64,000 nucleotides of DNA from Bifidobacterium animalis subsp. animalis ATCC 25527 (GTDB taxonomy: Bacteria; Actinomycetota; Actinomycetes; Actinomycetales; Bifidobacteriaceae), in contig NC_017834.1 of assembly GCF_000260715.1 (NCBI RefSeq), positions 1,488,001 to 1,552,000 of the forward strand, read 5' to 3'. Below the pieces are notes generated by a model that was given only the letters and a program-made list of their open reading frames with translations, was not told the origin of the DNA and did no database searches. Positions 55,406 through 64,000 of the stretch are shown here, one piece after another; within the stretch, counting starts at the first letter, position 1; every line of letters starts with the position of its first letter. A program made the position numbers and the translations under genes.

Positions 55406-56974
55406 GTGGGATTACGTAATCGACACACCCAGCCGGTGTATTACAACGAACTGTACGATATTGAGGATTTCATTGGCACGAGCTGCCTGAACAACGACGA
55501 TCTGCATGCACCCACGTTCCTTTGGGATTCATCGATCTGCGAGGAGTCGCGTGACGACGACGCCGAGCGTCTGGGCACGCCGGTGGCGCCCGCGGACGAA
55601 GCGGAGACGGTGATGACGCTGTCGATGCAATGGTATTTCGACTCGCTCGCCGCCATTGTGCCGGGTGCGCAACGCACGGGTGACGGCATCGAGATGCCGC
55701 TTCGCGATATGCCCACCTTCCGCATTGATTCGCAGGCACTGCAGGGGGTGAGCTGCGTGGTGGGCAACGCGGTGGCGAGCAACCATTGGCTCGACGCCGT
55801 GAACAATCTGGCACGCGCGCTCGAAATCACCGCCGAGTTCCTCAACAACTGCGCCGATCGCGACAACGAGGGCCTGGATTTCCTCAAAGACACGATCATG
55901 CAGGTGCAGGTGTACATGGATTCCGTGGCCCGCAATGCAAGCCCGGACGTCGCGGCCACCGCGCTGCGCCGCATCACCGACGTCGCCTGCAGTAAATACT
56001 TCCATTTGAACGCCACGAAGATGATCGAGCTGCTCTCGTGCACGCTCTCCTTCGCCTGCTACGACGACACACGCGTGCTCGCCTACGAGTCGCTGGAACG
56101 CGCAGTGGAATACATGCGCGCGAATCTCGACGAGATGGATCATTTCGACACCCCGTCCGGCTCCTCGCATGCCAGGAACGCGGGTGACGGGGCATCGCCC
56201 AACGGAAGCGACCCGCATGCACAGACCGCTCCCACCGACGATATTGCCCAAGTGAACGAGCAGTTCGAGCAGATGATGGCCGCCGAGTTCAATGCCGACG
56301 ACGACCTCGGCATCGTAGTGCCGCACGCTGATTCGGACGATGAGATGGCGCTGAATCTGACGTTGGATCCGGAGGCCTTCAATCGCCGTCTGCATATCTA
56401 CGCACGTGAGCAGTTCGAACAGGCAGTGCAGTTCCTGCGCCACGACCTGCTGCGCATCAGCGGCGACGATGCGGCGGCCGACGATTTGCTGCGCGACCAC
56501 ACCGACATGGAACCGTTGGCCGATATGCTGGCGCTTCGGCTCATCAGCACGAAGCGCTTCCATGAACTGCTGAGCCTGGCGATTCGCATCGAACGCGAAC
56601 GGCCGAACCAGCAGATCATGCTGTTCCCGGAGACGCTGGTGCCCTACCAGTGGGATTCGATTCGCGAGATCGCACTGCAGGGCATCGACAACCGCGACGA
56701 GCTCAAGCGCATCTACCGCGAACGCATCGTCGAGGCCTACGACCCGAGCGATACGCGCGCATTGGCGAATCTGCACGCCCTATGCAGCGAGGCGGGCGAC
56801 TGGGACGAGCAGGTGCGCCAGATCGTCAAGGAATATGCGAACGGCGAGGGACGCTACGCGCGCAACGTGATCTACGAGCAGATGCTCATCGCCGAGGACA
56901 TGGTCGAGGAGGCCGTCGAATACGTCGAGCATTTCCCCGAGGCCAAGGAGGATCTCGCACTGCTGCTGTGGTGA
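55406..56974 (+). CDS. Large helical protein of unknown function
   Basis: A 522-residue acidic protein without signal peptide or membrane helix. The C-terminal 200 residues look like TPR-type helical pairs (ERPNQQIMLFPETLVPYQWD, then DTRALANLHALCSEAGDWDE and on). The middle contains a Ser/Asp-rich linker (about 245-275). The start is GTG at 55406 with AAGGAGG 5 bp upstream. I recognise no family. It may be a scaffold protein. Confidence 0.75.
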   Translation: MGLRNRHTQPVYYNELYDIEDFIGTSCLNNDDLHAPTFLWDSSICEESRDDDAERLGTPVAPADEAETVMTLSMQWYFDSLAAIVPGAQRTGDGIEMPLRDMPTFRIDSQALQGVSCVVGNAVASNHWLDAVNNLARALEITAEFLNNCADRDNEGLDFLKDTIMQVQVYMDSVARNASPDVAATALRRITDVACSKYFHLNATKMIELLSCTLSFACYDDTRVLAYESLERAVEYMRANLDEMDHFDTPSGSSHARNAGDGASPNGSDPHAQTAPTDDIAQVNEQFEQMMAAEFNADDDLGIVVPHADSDDEMALNLTLDPEAFNRRLHIYAREQFEQAVQFLRHDLLRISGDDAAADDLLRDHTDMEPLADMLALRLISTKRFHELLSLAIRIERERPNQQIMLFPETLVPYQWDSIREIALQGIDNRDELKRIYRERIVEAYDPSDTRALANLHALCSEAGDWDEQVRQIVKEYANGEGRYARNVIYEQMLIAEDMVEEAVEYVEHFPEAKEDLALLLW

Positions 56975-57007
56975 CGCATCGGCATGGGTGCCTCAGGGCG
57001 TCTGGGC

Positions 57008-58393
57008 TCAGCGGCGCCGTCCGGTGCGCTTGCCTCCCACGCCTCCACGGCCTGCCGGCCCCCATGGGCCTTCGCCAGCTGCCTTGAGCGTGCCCAGGTG
57101 GTGGCGCATTGCCACGAGCATGATATGGGCGTCTTCCAGCCCCAAATGCCGTTCATGGCTGTTGCCGTCAAGCGCTCCTTGGCGTTTCGCATACGCTTCT
57201 AGGGTGTTGTCGCCGTGCGGGTGGCCGGGCGAGGGAACGGAGCCGGCATCCCAATGGCGGCTCATCGGCATCGTGTCGAGAATGGTGATCTCGCTGTTGC
57301 GGTATGCCTCGGCGTAGCCTTCCACGTTCGCCATGAAGAACCGGTGTTCGAAGGTGGCGTTGTGCGCCACATACGGTTGTTGTATGAGCCGTTCCAGCAA
57401 CGCCTGCTGCATGCGCGGCCATTCGTCGAAGATGGGCTCGCCCGCGATTTTCGTCACGTCAATGCCCGTCAGCTGCGCGATGAATGGGTTCGCCACCTCA
57501 GCACAGCGCAGCGGCACGCCGAACGACAGGCGCGACTGGTCGTATGCACCATCCGCGGCATAGTCGGTCTCGGTGTAGACGTCACGTGCTTTCGCTTCCT
57601 CCGGCGCCGGCGTTTGCAGATTCATGCGCTCGAAGCCGACGTCGATGATGTAGTCGCGCCATGCGCTTGTGCCCGTGGTCTCTATGTCTATGCCGAGCAC
57701 CGCGTCCACATCGCGTCCCGGCAGATATGCCATGCGCCAGTCATACTGGCTGTCCGAACGTCTTGGAGCCGCCGGACGGCTCGTCTGCTCCGATTCCTCG
57801 GACAGCACCTTGTCGTCGGTGAATGACGACAGACTCGCCTGCTGCACCATCTGCGACCCCGCCTTGCGCTGGTTCATCGCATGGTTGCGCCGTTGCGCAC
57901 GCTCCTGCGCAAGTTGGGCGGAACGGTCCACGATCTCGCTCGCATGGGCGTCCTCATTGCCGTGCAGCATAACGAAGGCGGTGCCATGCTCGAATCTGCG
58001 CTCCACATTCCATAATCTGCGCGCCTTGCCCTGCTCTATGATCAGCGTGATCTCGTCGTTGAGCCTGCGATTGGCGTACGCAAGCCCACGGGCGAGCCGG
58101 AACGAATCGAGATTGCGGTCGAAGTCGCCCATGAACACGCTCGTCACGTTCTCGAGAATCGCCTCGAGCCGCTCGCGAATCGCATAGTCCTGCATGAGCA
58201 GGGCATGCGCGTCGTACTCGTCATGCACCAGGTCGAGTCGGGCTCCGGCGCCCACGCCCGCAACGAAGTCGAGCGAGCGCACCCAATCCCAATCGATGAT
58301 GCGGTCGTCGGCGTCGCGCTCCATCACGGCCGCCCATTGCGTCACGTCGTGTTTGCTCGCCTCGAGCCACTGCGTATTCTGTTCGTAGGTCAT
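57008..58393 (-). CDS. DEDDh-family exonuclease domain protein
   Basis: A 461-residue protein. The C-terminal 250 residues are a DnaQ-type exonuclease: Exo I LGIDIETTGTS, Exo II VAHNATFEHRF, Exo III RHLGLEDA. Exo II has Glu where Asp is usual. The N-terminal 200 residues are a helical domain I do not recognise. The C-terminal tail is Gly/Arg-rich (GKRTGRRR). The ATG at 58393 is preferred over a TTG six codons earlier. DnaA-box-like sites lie upstream. Confidence 0.8.
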   Translation of the reverse strand: MTYEQNTQWLEASKHDVTQWAAVMERDADDRIIDWDWVRSLDFVAGVGAGARLDLVHDEYDAHALLMQDYAIRERLEAILENVTSVFMGDFDRNLDSFRLARGLAYANRRLNDEITLIIEQGKARRLWNVERRFEHGTAFVMLHGNEDAHASEIVDRSAQLAQERAQRRNHAMNQRKAGSQMVQQASLSSFTDDKVLSEESEQTSRPAAPRRSDSQYDWRMAYLPGRDVDAVLGIDIETTGTSAWRDYIIDVGFERMNLQTPAPEEAKARDVYTETDYAADGAYDQSRLSFGVPLRCAEVANPFIAQLTGIDVTKIAGEPIFDEWPRMQQALLERLIQQPYVAHNATFEHRFFMANVEGYAEAYRNSEITILDTMPMSRHWDAGSVPSPGHPHGDNTLEAYAKRQGALDGNSHERHLGLEDAHIMLVAMRHHLGTLKAAGEGPWGPAGRGGVGGKRTGRRR

Positions 58394-58442
58394 GTGTTCA
58401 TCGTAGGCCAATCATGCCCGATTGTGTAGCACGGGAAGGCGT

Positions 58443-58522
58443 TGTGGATATCTCGGCGCATTCGTGCACCTGTGGATAACGAAACGGGGCCGCCCACCGT
58501 ATGTGGACAGCCCCGTGGATAA
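58443..58522. promoter_or_regulatory. Cluster of three DnaA-box-like sites
   Basis: ATATCCACA (58443-58451), TTATCCACA (58471-58479) and TTATCCACG (58514-58522), all on the minus strand, match the DnaA consensus at 8, 9 and 8 of 9 positions. They lie upstream of the exonuclease gene and overlap the def terminator. This gap is too small and GC-rich to look like an origin. Confidence 0.5.
58484..58516 (-). terminator. Terminator of the glmM-def operon
   Basis: ACGGGGC and GCCCCGT (58484-58490, 58510-58516) with an inner CCAC/GTGG pairing, after the def stop. Confidence 0.65.
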
Positions 58523-58530
58523 CCTCTTCC

Positions 58531-59184
58531 TCACAGCTCGAAGCCAAGCTCCTTGGCAGCCTGCGTGGGCACCGGATCCTGCGCCCAGAAGTCCTCGAGA
58601 TTCTCGACCGTGGTGAGCGAGCGGATCTCCGCCTGGTCTATGTACAGCTCGCCGCTCAAATGGTCGGTCTCATGCTGGAAGATGCGCGCCGGCCAGCCAT
58701 GCAGGTGTTCCTCGTGCTCCTTGCCGTCCTCATCATGCCAATGCGCGATGATGTCGAGGTAACGTTTGCGCACCGCCTGGTAGCCGTCGAAGCTCAGGCA
58801 CCCTTCGTAGAAGGAGCGCGTCTTCTCACCTGCGGGGCGATACACGGGATTGATGATCGCATGGAACGGGAACTCCGCTATCTCGCGCGGATCGCCGTCA
58901 TCATCGCCGTTCGCGTGGTCCTCCACCACCGCAATGGCAAGATTGAGACCGATCTGCGGACCGGCCAGACCCACTCCCGGTGCGTCGAGCATGGTCTTGT
59001 GCATCGTCTCGATGAGCTTGTGCAGCGTATGCTTGCTCAGCTGGCCGTCGTAGCGCACGCACTGCTCACGCAGCACGGGCTCGCCCGCTTCGACTATGGG
59101 CAGCACGCCGTCCCTCGCGGACTTGAGCAGACGTTCGACATCCGCATTGAGCTCGATGTCGACATGGTTCTTCTTTCCGAACAT
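58531..59184 (-). CDS. def: Peptide deformylase
   Basis: A 217-residue metalloenzyme with the three deformylase motifs: GVGLAGPQIG (about 70), EGCLSFDG (about 127) and QHETDHLSG (about 170), which supply the metal-binding Cys and two His and the catalytic Glu. It removes the formyl group from nascent proteins. It follows glmM after 37 bp, probably in one operon. The N-terminal extension of about 30 residues is typical of actinobacterial forms. Confidence 0.96.
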   Translation of the reverse strand: MFGKKNHVDIELNADVERLLKSARDGVLPIVEAGEPVLREQCVRYDGQLSKHTLHKLIETMHKTMLDAPGVGLAGPQIGLNLAIAVVEDHANGDDDGDPREIAEFPFHAIINPVYRPAGEKTRSFYEGCLSFDGYQAVRKRYLDIIAHWHDEDGKEHEEHLHGWPARIFQHETDHLSGELYIDQAEIRSLTTVENLEDFWAQDPVPTQAAKELGFEL

Positions 59185-59221
59185 GTTCAGACCTTCCTGG
59201 AATTCGCTGATTGACGTGCGC

Positions 59222-60586
59222 TCACAATGCGAGCTCGTCGGCGACGATCTGCGCCAGACGCGCAGTGATCTCGTCGGCCTGTTCCTGCGTGGCGGCCTCG
59301 GCCATCACACGCACGAGCGGTTCGGTGCCGGACGGCCGCAGCAGCACACGGCCCGTGTCGCCGAGCAGCTCCTCCTCGCGGGCGACGGCTTCGAGCACGG
59401 CCTTGTTCGTCTTGGCTGCCATCTTGTCGACATTCGGCACGTTGATGAGCTGTTGCGGCAGCTGCGGGAAGTCGGCGGCGAGCTCTTTGAGGGACTTGCC
59501 CGACTTCACCACCTCGTTGCACAGCGTGAGCGCGGTGAGCGTACCATCACCCGTGGTCGCGAACTCGCGGTTAATCACATGGCCGGACTGTTCGCCGCCC
59601 AGACTGTAGTCGCCGCGCAGCATCTCCTCGAGCACATACCGATCGCCGACGTTCGTCTGCACGGTGTCGATGCCCATCTCCTTCAATGCGAGCTTGAGCC
59701 CCAGATTGCTCATGACGGTCACGACGAGCGTATCGTGGTTGAGCTTGCCCTCGCGCTTCTTGGCACGGGCGAGAATGCCCATGATCTGGTCGCCGTTGAC
59801 CATGTTGCCTTCGGCATCGGCGGCAAGGCAGCGGTCGGCGTCACCGTCGAAGGCCACGCCGAGGTCGGCGCCCGAGGCCCTCACCATCGCCTGCATCGAC
59901 TCCGGGTGCGTGGAGCCGGCGTTCTTGTTGATGTTGTAGCCGTCCGGCGAGGCGTTGATCACAATGACGTCGGCGCCTGCGCGACGCAACGCCTCCGGGG
60001 CCACCACTGAGGTGGCACCGTTGGCGCAGTCGGCCACCACCTTGAGGCCCTTGAGTGGCTGCTCGGTGCCTTCCGGCGCGATGGCGGACACGAGATGGTC
60101 TATATACAGATTCGTCGCGGTCGTCGTATCGTGGCTCACACGGCCCACTCCGGCACCCGTGGGGCGCTCCCAGTCCTGGCCGAGCACCGACTCGATCTCG
60201 TCTTCCTTCGTGTCGGGCAGTTTGAACCCGCCGCGCGCGAAGAACTTGATGCCGTTGTCGGGCATCGGATTGTGCGAGGCGGAGATCACGGCACCCATCT
60301 CCACATTGAGCACGCTGGTGAGGAAGGCGACACCCGGCGTGGGAATGATCCCGGCGTCGATCACGTCGAATCCGCCGGCGCTCATGCCGGCGGCCAGGGC
60401 ATGCGACAGAAAATCACCGGAAACACGTGTGTCACGGCCGATCAGGGCACGGTGCCGGTTCGTCTCGCGACCACCGTCGTCGCCGAGCACACGGACCGCC
60501 GCATCCCCCAAATCCAAGGCCAACTGGGCGGTGAGATCCCGATTGGCAAGCCCTCGAACACCGTCGGTTCCAAACATACGCGGCAT
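59222..60586 (-). CDS. glmM: Phosphoglucosamine mutase
   Basis: A 454-residue enzyme beginning MPRMFGTDGVRG, with the active phospho-Ser loop VISASHNPMPDNGIKFF, the Mg loop VAFDGDADRCLA and the phosphate-binding RPSGTEPLVRVMAE. It converts glucosamine-6-P to glucosamine-1-P for cell-wall precursors. The ATG at 60586 follows AGAGGATG. Full length with all motifs. Confidence 0.96.
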   Translation of the reverse strand: MPRMFGTDGVRGLANRDLTAQLALDLGDAAVRVLGDDGGRETNRHRALIGRDTRVSGDFLSHALAAGMSAGGFDVIDAGIIPTPGVAFLTSVLNVEMGAVISASHNPMPDNGIKFFARGGFKLPDTKEDEIESVLGQDWERPTGAGVGRVSHDTTTATNLYIDHLVSAIAPEGTEQPLKGLKVVADCANGATSVVAPEALRRAGADVIVINASPDGYNINKNAGSTHPESMQAMVRASGADLGVAFDGDADRCLAADAEGNMVNGDQIMGILARAKKREGKLNHDTLVVTVMSNLGLKLALKEMGIDTVQTNVGDRYVLEEMLRGDYSLGGEQSGHVINREFATTGDGTLTALTLCNEVVKSGKSLKELAADFPQLPQQLINVPNVDKMAAKTNKAVLEAVAREEELLGDTGRVLLRPSGTEPLVRVMAEAATQEQADEITARLAQIVADELAL

Positions 60587-61005
60587 ATGCATCCTCTATT
60601 CCATTTCGCGCATTCCTATATTCCGTTCCAGTCTACGTCACCAGTGCCCCTTTCACCGCGCATCATTCGTCATGGATGCGCTGTACCCGTGTGTGCAAGT
60701 ATGCGTTTGCCGTCTGTGGCACACCCTGATGCGATACATACGTGCGAATATGATCTTATTCGTCTTATCTCCATGCCCCTCCATATGACGAACACGTGCG
60801 CTTGCACACAGAGTTGTCATATTTGCAGACTCCTTGCGCTACATTCCCGTATATGCGCGCACGTCTTCGTCGCATTGGGGGCTTCCAGTTATGATTAATC
60901 CGTGCGTCGATGCATGTGTCTGTCACGTTCGAAGGCCCAAATGAGTCATGAGACTATTCTGAGACTATTCACTGACTTGCCGTATCCACCGAATATCAAC
61001 AATAC
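60587..61005. other. Intergenic region upstream of glmM
   Basis: No supported gene. It contains the glmM promoter and an array of short inverted words: TTCGTCAT near 60667, TTCGTC near 60758 and ATGACGAAC near 60785, plus TGTGTGCAAG and CTTGCACACA. These recall the family C units but are too diverged to class with them. Confidence 0.45.
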
Positions 61006-61037
61006 GGAGGGGATGAGTCCCGCGGCCCATCCCCTCC
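61006..61037 (-). terminator. Terminator of pepN
   Basis: GGAGGGGATG (61006-61015) pairs with CATCCCCTCC (61028-61037), just after the pepN stop. Confidence 0.75.
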
Positions 61038-61050
61038 CATGCCCAGCGCA

Positions 61051-63675
61051 TCACCGGGCGGATTCACCAATCGATGCGTTGAAATCGCTCACCATACGGG
61101 TGCGATGCGATGCCTCGACATTGGCCTTGACCATGCGCAGCAGCGCGTTGTCGGCATCCTGGTGCGCGGCGAGCCAGCGGTCCCCGGCCTCGACGAGCTT
61201 GGCCGGGTCGGCGTATGCCGGGTACAGGTCGCCAATGAGCACTTCGCTCATATGGAAGGTCTTGTTCTTCCAGATCCAGTCGATTGCCTCGAAGTAGGCA
61301 TCCACATAACCGTCGGCGAGATCGGCGTCATGGGTGCCGGAGAAGCCGCGAGCCACCTCCTCGAGCTGGCTGTTGGTCAGCTCGTCGTTGTGCAGCGCCT
61401 GGTCGAACGCCCAGTCCTTCGATTCCTTGCTGTGCAGCGAGGCGCGCGTGCCCACGGCGAACTCGCGGTTCTCCGTGGTGTCGCGACGCTTGAGCTCGGC
61501 GTCGATGTCTGCCTGCTTGATCGCATTGATCGAAGCGAGCGCGTGCATGATCGACCAACGGAAGTTGTTGTCGAGCTCGAGTCCTTCGAACACGAGCGAA
61601 CCAGAGAGCAAGCCACGCACGGTGTCGGCGAACTCGCTATCGCCTTCCACGCCATAGGTGAGGTAGGCGCTCACGAGCTGGAACTGCTCGTCGGAGCCTG
61701 CCTTGGCCTGCTTGGCGAGCGCGAACAGCTCGCTGGCCACATGCTTGGCGATTCGGTCGCGCTGCTTGGCGTCGGTGTAATGCCAGACGGTCGTCGAAAG
61801 CATGGCGAGCGCATACCGGAACGTCGTCGACTCGGTTTCGGTGCCGAGCATCTTGAGCGTCGTGTCGATGAAGTCGGTGGCGGCCAGCTCACCGTCACGC
61901 GTCATGTCCCACAGCGACAGCCAGATCACGGCACGGGCCAGCGCATCGTCGAAACGGTACAGGTTCGCCATGGCGAAGGCGAGGCTGTCGTCGTCGAAAC
62001 GAAGCTTCGTGTAGGTGAGGTCGTCGTCGTTGGCGAGCAGCAGTGACGGCTTTGCCTTGCCGGCCGCCTGTGCCACCGTGGTGTGTTCGCCGTCCACATC
62101 GAGTTCGATGCGGTCGGTGCGCACGATCTTGCCGGTCTGCGGGTCTTCATTGTAGAAGCCGATGGCCAGGCGATGCGGGCGCAGCACCGGGAACTGGGTT
62201 GGCGCGGCCTGCGTGAGCATGAGCGACGTGATCTTGCCGTCGGCATCGGCCTGAACAGCGGTGCTGATCGTGTTGATGCCCGCCTGTTCGAGCCACTTGG
62301 CGCTCCAGGTCTTCAGGTCGCGACCCGAGGTGGCCTCGAGTTCGTCGAGCAGGTCGTTCAATGTGGCGTTCGAGTATGCGTGGCGGTTGAGGTAATGGTT
62401 GATGCCCTCGAAGAACCGTTCGCGGCCCACGTATGCGACGAGCTGCTTCAGCACGGATGCGCCCTTCGCATAGGTGATGCCGTCGAAGTTCACGTACGTG
62501 TCGTTGAGGTCGTTGATCGGCGCGACGATCGGGTGCGTCGTGCTCAGCTGGTCCTGTGCCAGTGCCCAGCTCTTCTCACCCGAGCAGAACGTGGCCCAGG
62601 CGTCCTTCCAGTCGGTGGCCTCGGCGGTGGCGAGCGTGGAGGTGAACTCGGCGAAGGATTCGTTGAGCCACAGATCGTTCCACCACTTCATCGTCACATA
62701 GTCACCGAACCACATGTGGGCGAGTTCGTGCAGCACGGTGACCACACGGCGCTCGGCGAGCGCGTCGGTCACCTTCGACTCGAAGACGTACGAATCGCGG
62801 ATCGTGACGAGGCCGATGTTCTCCATTGCGCCGGCGTTGTATTCCGGCACATAGATCTGGTCGTACTTCGCATATGGGTATGGCACGCCCCAGGTCTTGG
62901 CGTAGAAGGCGAAGCCCTTCTTCGTGATGTCGAACAGATAGTCGACGTCCTTGGCGAACGCGTCTTTGAGCGCCTGGCGGCAGTATTGGCTCATCGGCAC
63001 GGTACGGCCGTCCTCGTTCTCGTAGGTGGTGTGCCAGGCGGCGTAGGGGCCGGCGCAGATGGCCGTCAGATACGAGCTCATCGTGGGGGTGGTGGCGAAA
63101 TGCCACAGCTTCGTGCTCTCGGCCGGCTTGTCCGCCAGCGTGCCGTCGGCGGTGAGGTCTGCCAGGTCCTCGGTGGATTCCACCGGCATGTTCGACAGCA
63201 CGGTCCACGACTGTGGGGCCTTCACACTGAACTTGAACGTGGCCTTCAGGTCGGGCTGGTCGAACACGGCGTAGACGCGGCGCGCATCCGGCACCTCGAA
63301 CTGCGAATACAGGTACACGTTGCCGTCGGACGGGTCGACGCTGCGGTGCAGGCCCTCGCCGGTGGTGGAGTAACGGCAGACCGCCTTCACCACGACCTCG
63401 TTGTGCTCCTTGAGGTTGTTCAGGTCGATGCGGTCGTCGTCGAACACCTCGTTCACGTCGAGTGCCTCGCCGTTCACCGTCACCGATTCCACGGAGTCGG
63501 CGATGAGATCGAGGAACGTGCTTTCCCCGGCATGGGCGCCGAAGCGGATCGTGGAGGTGGAGACGAAGGTCTTCGGGCCCTGCGTCAAGTCCAGATCCAC
63601 CGTGTATTCGATTGGATAGGTGATAATCGCCTTGCGCTCCTGTGCTTCCGCTCGGGTGAGATTCGATCCCGGCAT
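61051..63675 (-). CDS. pepN: Aminopeptidase N (M1 family)
   Basis: An 874-residue zinc aminopeptidase with the exopeptidase motif NAGAMENIGLV, the zinc site HELAHMWFGDYVTMKWWNDL (HEXXH-x18-E, continuing to NESFAEF), and a C-terminal ERAP1-like helical domain. It removes N-terminal residues from peptides. No signal peptide, so cytoplasmic. AAGGAGAATCC precedes the ATG. The length is normal for actinobacterial PepN. Confidence 0.96.
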   Translation of the reverse strand: MPGSNLTRAEAQERKAIITYPIEYTVDLDLTQGPKTFVSTSTIRFGAHAGESTFLDLIADSVESVTVNGEALDVNEVFDDDRIDLNNLKEHNEVVVKAVCRYSTTGEGLHRSVDPSDGNVYLYSQFEVPDARRVYAVFDQPDLKATFKFSVKAPQSWTVLSNMPVESTEDLADLTADGTLADKPAESTKLWHFATTPTMSSYLTAICAGPYAAWHTTYENEDGRTVPMSQYCRQALKDAFAKDVDYLFDITKKGFAFYAKTWGVPYPYAKYDQIYVPEYNAGAMENIGLVTIRDSYVFESKVTDALAERRVVTVLHELAHMWFGDYVTMKWWNDLWLNESFAEFTSTLATAEATDWKDAWATFCSGEKSWALAQDQLSTTHPIVAPINDLNDTYVNFDGITYAKGASVLKQLVAYVGRERFFEGINHYLNRHAYSNATLNDLLDELEATSGRDLKTWSAKWLEQAGINTISTAVQADADGKITSLMLTQAAPTQFPVLRPHRLAIGFYNEDPQTGKIVRTDRIELDVDGEHTTVAQAAGKAKPSLLLANDDDLTYTKLRFDDDSLAFAMANLYRFDDALARAVIWLSLWDMTRDGELAATDFIDTTLKMLGTETESTTFRYALAMLSTTVWHYTDAKQRDRIAKHVASELFALAKQAKAGSDEQFQLVSAYLTYGVEGDSEFADTVRGLLSGSLVFEGLELDNNFRWSIMHALASINAIKQADIDAELKRRDTTENREFAVGTRASLHSKESKDWAFDQALHNDELTNSQLEEVARGFSGTHDADLADGYVDAYFEAIDWIWKNKTFHMSEVLIGDLYPAYADPAKLVEAGDRWLAAHQDADNALLRMVKANVEASHRTRMVSDFNASIGESAR

Positions 63676-63761
63676 GGATTCTCCTTTACTGCTCTGTGTT
63701 TCCTATGCTTAGTACTACCCTATATGAATCTGGTCGGATTCCGCTCGCCGCACACGGCAAA

Positions 63762-63820
63762 CGGCGCCCGGTCCGCCGGACGTGAGACTTCGGTCCACGC
63801 CTTGGGCGGATCGGGCGCCG
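63762..63820 (-). terminator. Terminator of the RNase J gene
   Basis: CGGCGCCCGGTCCGCC (63762-63777) pairs with 63805-63820 with one mismatch. An inner GGAC/GTCC helix lies within the loop. Confidence 0.75.
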
Positions 63821-63830
63821 CATCGGCCAC

Positions 63831-64000
63831 TCAGTCGTTGTACGACTCCATCTTGTTCATGTCGGCGGCGACATCCGCCACGACTGGCACGATCATCGGC
63901 TTGCGCTTGAGCTCGCGCGAAACCCAGCCGCCGAGCGTGCGGCGCATGATCTGCTGGAGCTTGTGCGTGTCTTTCGTGCCCGTCATCATCGCGTCGCGCA
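63831..64000 (-). CDS. rnj: Ribonuclease J, C-terminal fragment (runs off the window)
   Basis: Only the last 56 codons are visible. They encode LQQIMRRTLGGWVSRELKRK and end PMIVPVVADVAADMNKMESYND. The R-R-T-G-W-V...RRPMIVPVV pattern is the C-terminus typical of actinobacterial RNase J, a beta-CASP nuclease in RNA decay and rRNA processing. The catalytic region is outside the window, so the call rests on this tail. Confidence 0.7.
   Translation of the reverse strand, partial: RDAMMTGTKDTHKLQQIMRRTLGGWVSRELKRKPMIVPVVADVAADMNKMESYND

Noticed and set aside
58443-58522. Chromosomal replication origin
   Set aside because: The gap is only about 140 bp, not AT-rich, overlaps a terminator and no dnaA, dnaN or rpmH gene is nearby.

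Overview
The window is high-GC chromosomal DNA from a bifidobacterium. The evidence is a full 16S rRNA gene with bifidobacterial ends, a eukaryotic-type IleS behind an actinobacterial T-box, anaerobic ribonucleotide reductase, sortase-dependent pili and many small charged proteins. I do not assign a species. Most genes lie on the minus strand.

Region 1 (1-7300): the 16S gene (331-1873, minus) with part of the 16S-23S spacer on its left and its leader and promoter on its right. A complete IS3-family element (2364-3701) sits directly upstream of that rRNA promoter. A gene-poor stretch with small inverted repeats follows, then tRNA-Val and tRNA-Gly, a small charged protein, a Tet(M)-like ribosomal protection GTPase and a frameshifted lipoprotein remnant.

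Region 2 (7300-20600): an oligopeptide-binding lipoprotein, then about 9 kb of pilus genes on the minus strand. The upstream unit (pilin 16726-18561, class C sortase 15576-16544) looks intact. The downstream unit looks decayed or switchable. Its pilin has an in-frame TGA just before its only usable start, its LPSTG adhesin is frameshifted by a perfect 13-bp tandem duplication, and its sortase is cut by an amber codon between the catalytic His and Cys. A DHA2-type MFS exporter follows.

Region 3 (20600-38700): a PspA/TPM-domain envelope pair, ileS with its T-box, two paralogous small acidic proteins, a tyrosine phosphatase, a GH5 lipoprotein, a marR-ABC-ABC operon for a heterodimeric multidrug exporter, an FMN reductase, a zinc alcohol dehydrogenase, a membrane protein and a glutamate-cysteine ligase-like enzyme.

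Region 4 (38700-52600): a 1539-residue fused CoA-dehydratase activase-like protein, a nuclease-like protein, a membrane-anchored protein, nrdG and nrdD with two NrdR boxes, xseA-xseB, an endonuclease/exonuclease/phosphatase protein and tRNA-Arg.

Region 5 (52600-64000): a DUF4391-like protein, an aminotransferase, an orphan Vsr nuclease, a large unknown protein, a DEDDh exonuclease with DnaA-box-like sites upstream, glmM-def, pepN and the 3' end of an RNase J gene.

The least explained material is intergenic. Several gaps carry families of roughly 47-62-bp units with complementary ends and variable centres: family A at 3767, 10675, 37330 and 46653-46859; family B at 29468-29619; family C at 43669-43861; family E at 4058-4207. 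I know of no published description of them.
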